64,000 bases of DNA from an uncultured Clostridia bacterium (GTDB taxonomy: Bacteria > Bacillota > Clostridia > UBA1381), in NCBI GenBank assembly GCA_934501535.1, contig CAKSUM010000006.1:52669-116668 (forward strand). Direction: 5' to 3'. The notes under the pieces were generated by a model. It had not been told where the DNA came from. It worked only from the letters and a program-made list of their open reading frames with translations, and made no database searches. Of the stretch, positions 15,394 to 24,228 are shown one piece after another; position 1 is the stretch's first letter; each line of letters opens with the position of its first letter. A program made the position numbers and the translations under genes.

Positions 15394-17967
15394 TCAGTTT
15401 TTCGCTTTTTTCGACAGCTCGTAAAGTTTATTCAGCGCCTCAATCGGCGTGAATGTTGTCACGTCCATATCGGCAAGCTCGCGGTAAATTTCCGCCGCGG
15501 CATTATCCGCAAACCCGATTTGCGCCTCCTGCGGCGGCTGTTTTCTTTCGGGATTTATGCTCTCCGCGTCGCCGTTTTCAATCTTAACCAGAATTTCCTT
15601 TGCGCGCTTTATAACCGGCTTCGGTACGCCGGCAAGCGCCGCAACCTCGATACCGAAGCTGTCATCCGTTCCGCCGCGCACGATTTTGCGCAGGAACGTC
15701 ATATCATCGCCGTGTTTTTTTACGGCGACCGAGTAATTTTTAATGCCGTCAAAGCTTTCCTCAAGCTGAGTCAGCTCATGATAATGCGTTGCAAAGAGAG
15801 TCTTTGCCTTGATTTTCGAATGCATGTATTCCGCAACCGCCCACGCAATCGAAAGCCCGTCAAACGTCGATGTTCCTCTGCCGATTTCGTCAAGAATTAC
15901 AAGCGATTTTGCGGTCGCGTGGTGCAGAATATTCGCAACCTCCGCCATTTCCAGCATGAAGGTGCTCTGTCCCTGCGCGATATCGTCCGACGCGCCGACG
16001 CGTGTGAAAATCTTGTCCACCACGCCGACCTTGGCATAGCTCGCCGGTACAAAGCTGCCCGCCTGCACCATGAGCGATATGAGCGCAACCTGGCGCATAT
16101 ACGTGGATTTACCCGCCATATTCGGGCCGGTTATAATAATCTCGCGGTTATTGTCGGTATCGAGCGTAGTATCATTCGGCACAAACATACCGCTGTTTAA
16201 CATCTTCTCAACAACCGGGTGACGCCCGTCCTTAACGATAAATTCGGTGCCGCCGGTGACTTCGGGCATGGTGTAGCCCGAGCGGTAAGCGACCTGCGCG
16301 AACGAGCACAGTACGTCCGCCGCCGCAACCACCTCGCACACGCGCTTTAATCTGTCCGCATTTTCCGCCGCCCTTGCGCGGATTTGCTCGAACAGCTCCG
16401 CCTCGAGCGCGGTCAGCTTTTCGGACGCGCTCAAAACCTTTTCCTCCATCTCTTTAAGCTCCGGAGTGATGTACCGCTCCGCATTGACAAGCGTCTGCTT
16501 GCGGATATAGTTGTCCGGCACGAGATTTTTGTTCATATTCGTGACTTCTATGTAATATCCGAAAACCTTGTTGTATCCGATTTTCAGATTTTTAATACCG
16601 GTTTTTTCCCGTTCCGCCGCCTCGGAGGATAAAATCCAGCCTTTGCCGTTCTTTTCCAGCTCACGCAGTTCGTCAAGCTCGCTGCTGTAGCCGCTGCGGA
16701 TTACGCCGCCGTCCTTAAGGCTTGCCGGAACTTCGTCGTTAAGCCCTTTTCCGAGCAGTGCTGCCATGTCCTCCATGAGGTCGAAATTGCGGTTCATCTC
16801 CGCAAACAGCGGAGATTTCATCTGCGAGAGCACATAATTAAGCTCCGGCAGCTTTAAAAGCGACATTTTCAGCGAAACCATATCTTTCGGTACCGCGGAA
16901 TTGAGCGAAATGCGGCTCGTGATTCGCGAAATATCGTAAATTCCCGACAGCACCGCCGCCAAATCATCGCACAGCATGACATTTTTCACAAGCTCGTCCA
17001 CCGCGTACAGACGGTTGTTTATTTCCACCGGATTTATCAGCGGCTTTTCCAGCCACTGCTTCAGTTTTCGCGCGCCCATGGCGGTTTTCGTGCGGTCGAG
17101 CACCCACAAAAGCGTGCCGCGCTTTGCCCTGTCGCGCATTGTTTCGGTTATTTCCAGATTGCGCCTTGTGGCAAAATCCAGCTCCATATATTCCTCGGGA
17201 TTGTAGACCTTGAGCGTGTCGGCATAGGACACATGCCCTTTCTGCGTGTGCTCCAGGTAGCGCACCATCGCCGAAACGGCGCACGTCATTTCATGCGTCA
17301 GCCCCAGCTCCTGCGGACTTTTCCCGAACTGCGCCGAAATAAGCTCCTCCGACGGCTCGAAATAACCGTCGCCCGGCGCCGATATATTCGCCGTAAGCCC
17401 CGATTGCGCGTCCTTTTTGAAAATATCCTCCGCACCGCTGTTCATGATTATCTCGCTCGGCGCATAGCGCGCCGTCTCGTTGATGCTTTCATTTCCGTCC
17501 GCGGTGCGCGTTACGAACATCTCTCCGGTGGAAATATCGCAGAACACAAGCGCAACGCTGCCGCCCCGGTAAACCGCGCAGAGATAGTTGTTTTTCTTAT
17601 CGTCAAGCATACATTCGTCGGTGAGCGTGCCCGAGGTGACAACCTTAACTACGCCGCGGTCAACCAAGCCTTTCGCGTCCTTCGGGTCCTCCAGCTGCTC
17701 GCACACGGCGACCTTGTACCCCTTTGCGACAAGCCGCTGAATATACACCTGCGCGCTGTGAAACGGCACGCCGCACATGGGCGCACGCTCCTCCATGCCG
17801 CAGTTTTTCCCCGTCAGCGTAAGCTCCAGCTCGCGCGAGGCGGTCAGCGCGTCATCAAAAAACATCTCATAAAAGTCACCCAGACGGTAAAACAAGATGC
17901 AGTCGGGATATTGCTCCTTGGTCTGCAAATATCTGCTCATCATGGGCGACAGCTTGTTGTTTGCCAT
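15394..17967 (-). CDS. mutS: DNA mismatch repair protein MutS
   Basis: An 857-residue mismatch-recognition ATPase. The mismatch-contact motif FYRLGDFYEMFF is near residue 25, the connector and clamp domains follow, and the ATPase contains GPNMAGKSTYMRQ, DEIGRGTSTFDG and FATHYHEL. The full length is normal. It starts after GGAG, 38 bp from the YlbF-family gene and 38 bp from mutL, in the same minus-strand operon. Confidence 0.97.
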   Translation of the reverse strand: MANNKLSPMMSRYLQTKEQYPDCILFYRLGDFYEMFFDDALTASRELELTLTGKNCGMEERAPMCGVPFHSAQVYIQRLVAKGYKVAVCEQLEDPKDAKGLVDRGVVKVVTSGTLTDECMLDDKKNNYLCAVYRGGSVALVFCDISTGEMFVTRTADGNESINETARYAPSEIIMNSGAEDIFKKDAQSGLTANISAPGDGYFEPSEELISAQFGKSPQELGLTHEMTCAVSAMVRYLEHTQKGHVSYADTLKVYNPEEYMELDFATRRNLEITETMRDRAKRGTLLWVLDRTKTAMGARKLKQWLEKPLINPVEINNRLYAVDELVKNVMLCDDLAAVLSGIYDISRITSRISLNSAVPKDMVSLKMSLLKLPELNYVLSQMKSPLFAEMNRNFDLMEDMAALLGKGLNDEVPASLKDGGVIRSGYSSELDELRELEKNGKGWILSSEAAEREKTGIKNLKIGYNKVFGYYIEVTNMNKNLVPDNYIRKQTLVNAERYITPELKEMEEKVLSASEKLTALEAELFEQIRARAAENADRLKRVCEVVAAADVLCSFAQVAYRSGYTMPEVTGGTEFIVKDGRHPVVEKMLNSGMFVPNDTTLDTDNNREIIITGPNMAGKSTYMRQVALISLMVQAGSFVPASYAKVGVVDKIFTRVGASDDIAQGQSTFMLEMAEVANILHHATAKSLVILDEIGRGTSTFDGLSIAWAVAEYMHSKIKAKTLFATHYHELTQLEESFDGIKNYSVAVKKHGDDMTFLRKIVRGGTDDSFGIEVAALAGVPKPVIKRAKEILVKIENGDAESINPERKQPPQEAQIGFADNAAAEIYRELADMDVTTFTPIEALNKLYELSKKAKN

Positions 17968-18005
17968 TTTATCCGCTCCTGTCCGTTAATGTTTAAATCC
18001 CGTTA

Positions 18006-18383
18006 TCAGTGACAACCGCCGCAGGTATGACAGTCATGCGTGCAGCCGCCCTGCTCGCCCATGATATAAATGTTAATCGTGCTGTTTACGCCGTTAACCA
18101 GCTTGTCAAACGCCTTTTTCGCTTCAACGTAATTTTTGATGGTTTCCGATTTTTCCACCATTTCGTTGAACGCCTCGTTGTTTTGCTTTATCGCGTCCTC
18201 CTGTGAGAGCTTTTTCTCCTGCATGTCGCGCGCTAAGTTCATTCTTTTTAAGTTAAACTCCGCCACAAGCTTTTGCGCCTGCTCGTCATGCGCCTGAGCC
18301 TCCTCTGCCTCATGCAGCGCTTTCATCTCATCGCTGTCCTTAATCATCTGTCCCAATTCGTGTGCTTTTTCTGCTATAGTCAT
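18006..18383 (-). CDS. YlbF/YmcA-family protein with a C-terminal cysteine-rich tail
   Basis: A 125-residue, mostly helical protein of the Com_YlbF family. In Bacillus subtilis the members RicA (YmcA) and RicF (YlbF) join RicT in a Fe-S-containing complex that affects RNA maturation and development. The last 15 residues (GGCTHDCHTCGGCH) hold four cysteines and two histidines, a likely metal or Fe-S site. It lies between miaB and mutS, the place ymcA holds in B. subtilis, so it is probably the RicA equivalent, though YlbF cannot be excluded. Confidence 0.85.
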   Translation of the reverse strand: MTIAEKAHELGQMIKDSDEMKALHEAEEAQAHDEQAQKLVAEFNLKRMNLARDMQEKKLSQEDAIKQNNEAFNEMVEKSETIKNYVEAKKAFDKLVNGVNSTINIYIMGEQGGCTHDCHTCGGCH

Positions 18384-18455
18384 TTTTATAAACTCCTTTC
18401 AAATTTCCCCGAAAATACGGCGAACGTGCCGCCGTTTTCCGGTTTTCACGCGCGT

Positions 18456-19883
18456 TTACGCGTCCGTATCTGCCAATTCGCCGTTAAGGCTCCAGGTGTG
18501 CGCCTCGCATATCTTCACGCGGACATACTTTCCGGCAAGCTCCGCCGCACCCTTAAAATTCACGATTTTTGCCGTATCGGTTCTGCCCGAGAGAACCTCC
18601 GGATTATTTTTGCTTGCGCCGTCAACCAGGACGGTGCATATTTTCCCGACGTATGCGTCATTTTTGCGCTTTGATATTTCGTTCTGCACCTCGAGCAGCC
18701 TGTTGAAATTCGCATGAATTTGCTCATCGCTCAGCACAAAATCCAGTTTAGCCGCCGGAGTACCCTCGCGCCGCGAATATATGAACGAGAAAATCGTATC
18801 AAATTCCACTTTTCGCAGCACGTCGAGCGTTTCCTCAAAATCCTCGCACGTTTCGGTCGGGAACCCGACGATTACGTCGGTCGAGAGCGCAATCCCGGGG
18901 ATTTTCTCCTTTACGCGGCGGATTTTTTCAAGATACTGCTCCTTGGTATACTTTCTGTTCATTTCGGCGAGAACGCGGTCGCTGCCTGCCTGGAACGGAA
19001 GATGCAGCTGCGGACAAACCTTGCCGCACTCCGCCATTGCGGAAATCAGCCTGTCGCCGAAGTCCTTGGGATGAGAGGTCATGAAGCGTATGCGTTTCAC
19101 GCCGTCTATTTCGTTCACCATGCGCAGAAGATCGGAAAAATCTACACTTTCTTCCAAATCCTTGCCGTAGGAATTGACATTCTGACCCAAAAGGCAAATC
19201 TCGGTCACGCCGCTTTTTACGAGCGATTTTATTTCTTCGATAATTTTTTCGGGCTTTCTGCTGCGTTCTCTGCCGCGGACGTAGGGCACGATGCAGTATG
19301 AACAGAAATTGTTGCACCCGTACATTATGCTTACCCACGCCTTGCTGTCCGAATCGCGCATGATGGGCAAATCCTCGCAGATTGCGCCGTCGCTGCTCTG
19401 CGCGTCGATGACGGTTCTGCCGTCCTTATATACGCCGTACAAGAGCTCGGGCAGCTTATAAAGAGCGTGCGTGCCGAAAATCAAATCGACATGATTATAC
19501 ACCTTTTTTATTTTTTCGACAATATGCTCCTGCTGCACCATGCAGCCGCACAGACCGATAACCAGCCCGGGGCGGCTTTCTTTGATGTGCTTTAAAATCC
19601 CGAGCCTGCCGTATACTCTGTCCTCGGCATTTTCGCGGACGGCGCAGGTGTTGTATATCACCAAATCCGCCTCGTCCGCGGTGTCGCAGAAGTCGAAGCC
19701 CGCCTCTTTTAAAATTCCGCGGATACGTTCGGTGTCGTTTTCGTTCTGCTGACAGCCGTAGGTTTCGGTGTTGGCGAGCGGCTTTCTGCCGTGTGCCGCA
19801 CAAAACGCATCGTTAATCTCACGCAGCCGGCACAGAAATTCTCTCTGGCGCTCGGTTTCCGCTTTATCTATATATTCAGCCAT
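18456..19883 (-). CDS. miaB: tRNA-2-methylthio-N6-dimethylallyladenosine synthase
   Basis: A 475-residue radical-SAM methylthiotransferase that converts i6A37 to ms2i6A37. The N-terminal UPF0004 domain carries three cluster cysteines (TYGCQQNEND, YNTCAVRENAE, GLCGCM), the radical-SAM motif is YGCNNFCSYCIVPY, and a C-terminal TRAM domain binds RNA. It is the first gene of the operon ending with miaA. ATG 19883 has GGAGGA four to five bases ahead. A possible promoter (TTGTAT-17-TAAAAT on the minus strand, 19913-19941) lies upstream. Confidence 0.96.
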   Translation of the reverse strand: MAEYIDKAETERQREFLCRLREINDAFCAAHGRKPLANTETYGCQQNENDTERIRGILKEAGFDFCDTADEADLVIYNTCAVRENAEDRVYGRLGILKHIKESRPGLVIGLCGCMVQQEHIVEKIKKVYNHVDLIFGTHALYKLPELLYGVYKDGRTVIDAQSSDGAICEDLPIMRDSDSKAWVSIMYGCNNFCSYCIVPYVRGRERSRKPEKIIEEIKSLVKSGVTEICLLGQNVNSYGKDLEESVDFSDLLRMVNEIDGVKRIRFMTSHPKDFGDRLISAMAECGKVCPQLHLPFQAGSDRVLAEMNRKYTKEQYLEKIRRVKEKIPGIALSTDVIVGFPTETCEDFEETLDVLRKVEFDTIFSFIYSRREGTPAAKLDFVLSDEQIHANFNRLLEVQNEISKRKNDAYVGKICTVLVDGASKNNPEVLSGRTDTAKIVNFKGAAELAGKYVRVKICEAHTWSLNGELADTDA

Positions 19884-20018
19884 ATTTCCTCCATTATATC
19901 AGTATACATTACATTTTATCACATTTTTCGCAAAAATACAATATTTATTTGCCTTTTTCCGCAAAAAATGATACAATAATAATGTAATAAATAAAAAATC
20001 AGCGATGGGGCAGGGTTT

Positions 20019-20849
20019 ATGAGTAAAAAAATTGAGATAACGCGGTACGAAATCGTATCGAAAAAAATACCGCCGGAATTTAACGGCTTTAAAATAGCGC
20101 ACGTATCGGATTTTCATTCGCGCCCGGAGGAGGGCGCGGCGGAGATTATAGCGGCGGAATCGCCGGACATCACCGCGGTTACGGGCGATATACTTCATGA
20201 TGATGACAGCGATACCGGGCGCGCCGCACGGCTTATGCGCGCGCTTTGCGAAATTTCGCCGGTGTATTTTGTGACCGGCAATCACGATGTGCGCAGACCG
20301 GGCTGTTCAAGGATATTTCAAAAGGAATTTTGCGGTGCGGTATTGCTTGATAATTCGAGCACATTTTTGGAAAAGGACGGCGCGAAAATCGCACTGTGCG
20401 GAGTCGGCGACCCGTTTTCCAAGCTGCCGGAGCGGATTTCGCAGAATATCGGGGAGGCGTTTTCATCGCTGATGCAGTCGGCACCCGAACCGCAGTGCGC
20501 ACCCACGCTCACATCACCCATGCCGCTGTCGGAATATGACGGCTTTAAAATTCTGCTTTTTCATCGCGCGAACCTGTTTGATGAGATAAAGACTTACCCA
20601 TTCGACCTGATTTTGTCGGGGCATATGCACGGCGGACAAATCCGTCTGCCGTATCTCGGAGGAGTTCTCGCACCGCTTTCGTCGGCGCTTTCGCATAGGC
20701 GCATGATATTTCCGCAGTACACCGCCGGCAGGGTTGACTCGGACGGCAAAACCATGATTATAAACCGCGGACTTTCCAATACGCTGCCCTTTCCGCGTTT
20801 CGGCAACCCCTGTGAAGTCGGCATAATCACCCTTGTTTGTGCAGATTAG
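20019..20849 (+). CDS. Metallophosphoesterase (YkuE-like)
   Basis: A 276-residue calcineurin-type phosphoesterase. The metal-binding motifs appear in order: HVSDFHS (about 27-33), VTGDILHDDDS (about 53), VTGNHDVR (about 87), and GHMHGGQIRLP (about 205-215). There is no signal peptide or membrane segment, unlike many YkuE proteins, so it is probably cytoplasmic. The substrate is unknown. It is divergent from miaB and stands alone. Confidence 0.88.
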   Translation: MSKKIEITRYEIVSKKIPPEFNGFKIAHVSDFHSRPEEGAAEIIAAESPDITAVTGDILHDDDSDTGRAARLMRALCEISPVYFVTGNHDVRRPGCSRIFQKEFCGAVLLDNSSTFLEKDGAKIALCGVGDPFSKLPERISQNIGEAFSSLMQSAPEPQCAPTLTSPMPLSEYDGFKILLFHRANLFDEIKTYPFDLILSGHMHGGQIRLPYLGGVLAPLSSALSHRRMIFPQYTAGRVDSDGKTMIINRGLSNTLPFPRFGNPCEVGIITLVCAD

Positions 20850-20897
20850 GGACATATAAATATCCCAAAAGGGACACATAATGCATTTAAGGGACAC
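20848..20897. repeat. Three spaced AGGGACA repeats after the phosphoesterase gene
   Basis: AGGGACA recurs at 20848, 20870 and 20890, that is, every 20-22 bases, in the last two cases as AGGGACACA. The spacing is about two helical turns. Purpose unknown. Confidence 0.45.
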
Positions 20898-21000
20898 AAA
20901 TCCTGTTTTAAAAAAGCAATAAAAAAACGATCGTGCAAAACACGGAAAAAAAATTATATTGACGGGTCAAAAGCATACAGTCCGCGCAAAGAAATTTTGC

Positions 21001-21071
21001 AAAAAAATACCGTCCGCATGCCGCGCACCAAAAGCACAGCGCTTTAATGGAGCACAGCCGTCCGCGGACGG
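21001..21071 (-). terminator. Probable terminator of rnpB
   Basis: On the minus strand CCGTCCGC (from 21071) pairs with GCGGACGG (to 21010), followed by TATTTTTTT. The 45-base loop region contains a second stem (repeated GCTGTGCT). Distance from the mature rnpB end is about 15 bases. Confidence 0.55.
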
Positions 21072-21084
21072 ATATTTATTATTT

Positions 21085-21418
21085 GGCGAGCAAGTCTGTA
21101 AGCCGGGTTCTGTATCGGACGGTCATCTATCTGTGACGAAAGGTTGCCCTTCCGTTCATGCCATCATTCTTGCAATGCCGAGCAGGCTTAGCTGCAAAGC
21201 TGATGTTGCTCCGAATGGGGTTTACACGGGAATTCAGTTACCATCTTCCCTGTGAGCTCTTACCTCACATTTCCACACTTACCGCCGTGCGGCGGCGTTT
21301 ATTTTCTGTTGCACTGTCCTTGGAGTCGCCTCCACCGGCCGTTAACCGGCATTCTTGCTCTATGGAGCCCGGACTTTCCTCACGCACCTTACGTGCCCGC
21401 GACCGTCTGACTTACTCA
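21085..21418 (-). ncRNA. rnpB: RNase P RNA
   Basis: The catalytic RNA of RNase P, which trims tRNA 5' leaders. The minus strand shows the conserved 5' block GAGGAAAGTCCGGGCTCC and the 3' block ACAGAACCCGGCTTA, which together form helix P4. P1 is visible as GAGTAAGTC with GACTTGCTC, fixing the ends near 21417 and 21088. The length, about 334 nt, is normal. A consensus promoter lies directly upstream. Confidence 0.96.
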
Positions 21419-21425
21419 ATTCTAT

Positions 21426-21454
21426 ATTATATTGCATTTTGCCGATTTTGTCAA
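21426..21454 (-). promoter_or_regulatory. Sigma-A-type promoter of rnpB
   Basis: TTGACA, a 17-base spacer and TATAAT on the minus strand put the start at about 21418, matching the 5' end of RNase P RNA. The -35 element abuts the stop codon of the small membrane protein gene (21456-21620). Confidence 0.9.
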
Positions 21455-21455
21455 G

Positions 21456-21620
21456 TCAGTATTTAAAAACATACCTCGCCGCCATCGTCAGCGCGCCGCA
21501 CGCAAGCAGGAATACGTAAATCCCGCCCGCAACATTTTTGTTGCGCACAATCCATATCCCGTACATTATCGTCCTGATTGAAATAAAAAGTACGATTATA
21601 AATACAAGCCATGCCCTCAT
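21456..21620 (-). CDS. Small two-helix membrane protein, candidate germinant-receptor D subunit
   Basis: A 54-residue protein with two hydrophobic helices, about 4-24 (WLVFIIVLFISIRTIMYGIWI) minus its ends and about 31-47, joined by a short basic loop (RNKN). ATG 21620 overlaps the gerC stop as ATGA, with GGAG about ten bases ahead, so it is translationally coupled to the receptor operon. Some Bacillus receptor operons carry a D gene for a small two-helix protein that adjusts germination; size, topology and position match. No sequence similarity could be tested. Confidence 0.72.
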   Translation of the reverse strand: MRAWLVFIIVLFISIRTIMYGIWIVRNKNVAGGIYVFLLACGALTMAARYVFKY

Positions 21621-22852
21621 TTCTTGTCACTCCTTACCACAAGCCCCGTGCGGAGCACCACAAAATCAACCTCAACCTCAAACTCGGCGTCCTTATACCT
21701 TTCAAGCCATTTGCAGGCGGAAAACTCATTTATATCCTTAAAATTCCTCTTTGCATAACTGCCGAACCCAACAATATCGGTGCCAAACTCTTGCGTCTGC
21801 TTTAAAAAATCCAGCAGCTGCGCCTTAAGCTCGCCTGCCGCCTCCTTTGAAAAATCCTCCAAGTCGTCCTCAACCGATTTCTGCGGCGTCGACGAGGCAA
21901 ATTCGCCCTCGATAAACACCTCTGCCTTGATTTTCGGCACATTTCCGCTCATATCCACCGATATTTTCGGCGCATGCTTCTGCTTTTGTATGACGGTAAT
22001 CGGATTATCGGGCGATTTGCTGTAGCGATACACAACATAGCTGTTCGTGTACTGCCCCATGAGAATATTATACATTTCCGTTTCAATATCGCCGAACTCG
22101 CCCACCAGCTTATCGCCGTAAAACACGCCCATTCCCATGACCTGCGTCTGCTTGCTGCCCGACGGAATTTGTCCGGCACGGTAGTCCTCCAGCCCGTACT
22201 GATACCCCGTTTCGGAATATTTATGCTCCTCTGCCGCGCCCGATACCGCGCAAATCGGCATAACACAGCACTTTTCGTCGCTTTCGCAGAAGAAATAAAA
22301 GTCCGTGCTCATGTCCTGCGGAATAAATCCCGAATAATCGTTTTCAAAAATCATGGTGTAATAACGCACCGGATTTATCTCGGTTTCCGGGTTTACCGAC
22401 TCCAAAAACTCGCGCGCCTTTCCCTTGCTGACCCCAAAATACGTGTTCGGGCGAATATCGCTGCTTCTTGCGATTGTTTCAAGCAGCCCCTTTATTCCGC
22501 CGCGCGCGACCTCCTCCGAAAAGACGATAACTTTCGTATGCGACAGCACAAATTTCTTGCTTATAATATGGTTCGCGATATTCACCGCCGAATAAATTTC
22601 CGGCGCGGTTACCGTTATGTTTTCAATGCTGTCACCGCCGCCTTTTCCGCCCTCCTCGCTCGAACCGCCGCTTATTTTTGACGGATTTGCAAACTGTAGC
22701 GTGATATTGTAGCCCTTTTCATCCTGTTCCGGAACGTCGATACCGAGTGCAACAACATACCCGAGCGTATCCGGCTCAATTGCATCCGAGCATCCGCCCG
22801 CAAGCAGCGCTAAACCGCATACCAGCGCCATTTTAAGAATTTTGTTTTTCAC
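21617..22852 (-). CDS. gerC: Spore germination receptor C subunit (GerAC-family lipoprotein)
   Basis: A 411-residue lipoprotein of a GerA-type germinant receptor in the spore inner membrane. Residues 1-21 form a lipoprotein signal with lipobox LLAGGC (Cys21). Family patterns follow: YVVALGIDVP, SHTKVIVFSEEVARGG and the C-terminal region TDIVGFG. It overlaps gerB by 20 bases and the small downstream gene by four. Which nutrient triggers the receptor cannot be told. Confidence 0.92.
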   Translation of the reverse strand: MKNKILKMALVCGLALLAGGCSDAIEPDTLGYVVALGIDVPEQDEKGYNITLQFANPSKISGGSSEEGGKGGGDSIENITVTAPEIYSAVNIANHIISKKFVLSHTKVIVFSEEVARGGIKGLLETIARSSDIRPNTYFGVSKGKAREFLESVNPETEINPVRYYTMIFENDYSGFIPQDMSTDFYFFCESDEKCCVMPICAVSGAAEEHKYSETGYQYGLEDYRAGQIPSGSKQTQVMGMGVFYGDKLVGEFGDIETEMYNILMGQYTNSYVVYRYSKSPDNPITVIQKQKHAPKISVDMSGNVPKIKAEVFIEGEFASSTPQKSVEDDLEDFSKEAAGELKAQLLDFLKQTQEFGTDIVGFGSYAKRNFKDINEFSACKWLERYKDAEFEVEVDFVVLRTGLVVRSDKK

Positions 22853-23933
22853 CGTGCCGCCTCCTTACTATAATATATATCACCGGAATTACTATCGGCA
22901 AAAGATACGCCGCCGGGAATATAAATTGTTTTATTTTTCTTGACGTTTCCAAAAGCTCCGCGACCGACTGCGGCATCGCCGCAGTAAAGCACACAATTGC
23001 AATTATGCACGGAATTGTCGCTTTTGCATCACGCAGCTTGAACGCCGCACCAAGTACATCGCATATCAGATATACGTACATTGATGAATACAAAAGCTGC
23101 GTTATCGACCACACAAACTCGAAAAGCGCCTCAAAACGCTGGAAATACTCCCCGGCACGCACCATTCGCGACAGCTGATAGGTTGTCAGCAAAAATTCCG
23201 ACGTGTACGGATACGGATAAATCAGCCCGTATATCAGGCACAGCAGCGTTATGACGCTCCCGGCAATCGCAATTGCGCGTCTGCCGCCCTTTTTCACCAT
23301 TTGAATATCGCTGCAATACGGAACAAGAATATTCAGCACCAAAATGTCCGAAAAACAGGACATATCCGACAGTCCGTTTACGAAAATTCTTTTTATTCCC
23401 GTCCCGAATATGGGGAAAATGTTGTTAATGTCGCAGTTTCGTATCAGCGCCGCCGACATTATCCCCAGGAAAAACAAACAAAACGGGAAAAATATTGCAT
23501 TCACGGTGCTTAGGGCAAAAAATCCGCTCAAACTGCCGATTGCGACCGTTAGCCCGAACAGCAACATTACGTATTCTATTTTTGATTTCGGTAGCAGCAC
23601 CAGCTTTACCGATTCCGCAAAAACGCGCGCCTCCGTGCCCAGACTTGCCGTGAAAATTGCCGCAACAATCAGCGATACAATGATTTTAAGCGGTATTCCG
23701 CCTATACTTTCCGAAAGCTGAATTATACTCTTTTTTCCGGTAAACCGATATAAAAACAGCGATGCTTCAAGCAGTCCGAACGCAACCGCCGTCATATACA
23801 GCGCCTGTATCCATGCCGCATTGCCGCTTGTCCCGAACAGATACCGCGGAAATGCAAATATCATCTTTACTGCAAGAAAATTTGCGACAGCAAGCGTCAG
23901 CTGCTTTTGATTAATTCCGCCGGTTTCATTCAT
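22833..23933 (-). CDS. gerB: Spore germination receptor B subunit (GerAB-family transporter-like)
   Basis: A 366-residue integral membrane protein with about ten transmembrane helices, of the APC-like spore germination (endospore_spore permease) family; it is thought to bind the germinant. ATG 23933 (MNETGGINQKQL) is preferred to 23966 because CGGAGG lies just before it and family proteins begin with this KQL segment. It overlaps gerC by 20 bases. It is separated from gerA by about 295 bp, an unusually wide gap for a ger operon. Confidence 0.91.
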   Translation of the reverse strand: MNETGGINQKQLTLAVANFLAVKMIFAFPRYLFGTSGNAAWIQALYMTAVAFGLLEASLFLYRFTGKKSIIQLSESIGGIPLKIIVSLIVAAIFTASLGTEARVFAESVKLVLLPKSKIEYVMLLFGLTVAIGSLSGFFALSTVNAIFFPFCLFFLGIMSAALIRNCDINNIFPIFGTGIKRIFVNGLSDMSCFSDILVLNILVPYCSDIQMVKKGGRRAIAIAGSVITLLCLIYGLIYPYPYTSEFLLTTYQLSRMVRAGEYFQRFEALFEFVWSITQLLYSSMYVYLICDVLGAAFKLRDAKATIPCIIAIVCFTAAMPQSVAELLETSRKIKQFIFPAAYLLPIVIPVIYIIVRRRHGEKQNS

Positions 23934-24212
23934 AATAACCTCCGTTCCGCCGCCCTGCGGCAGCACAATTTATAATAAAACTCATTTTATCCGCATGGCA
24001 ATGCCGATAAGAGCTGACGCCTTTATGTGTATATCCTGCTGCGGCGCCATTTTTTGGCGTTGGGCGATTTATTCCCACAACTGCGTCTTTTTCACAACGG
24101 GCGAGTTACACTCACAGCCGCGCACCTTTCTCCGCGCCAAGTGAGTTGTTCTCATAGCGGCTCAAAATAAGCATTTCACAGCAGTATCGGCTTTGGGCAG
24201 CCCGGGGAATAA
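23934..24212. other. Gap between gerA and gerB
   Basis: No gene with a ribosome site was found. The minus strand can fold a stem near 24100-24145 (CTCACT with the later GTGAG). A parS-like site closes the right end. The gap may separate gerB-gerC expression from gerA. Confidence 0.4.
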
Positions 24213-24228
24213 TGTTTCACGTGAAACA
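24213..24228. promoter_or_regulatory. parS: parS centromere site (perfect palindrome)
   Basis: TGTTTCACGTGAAACA is the perfect 16-bp parS palindrome bound by ParB/Spo0J. It ends one base before the gerA stop codon and lies 1.9 kb from parA. Confidence 0.92.

Noticed and set aside
21085..21418. tRNA or tmRNA reading of the structured segment
   Set aside because: The conserved RNase P blocks and P1/P4 pairing settle it as rnpB.
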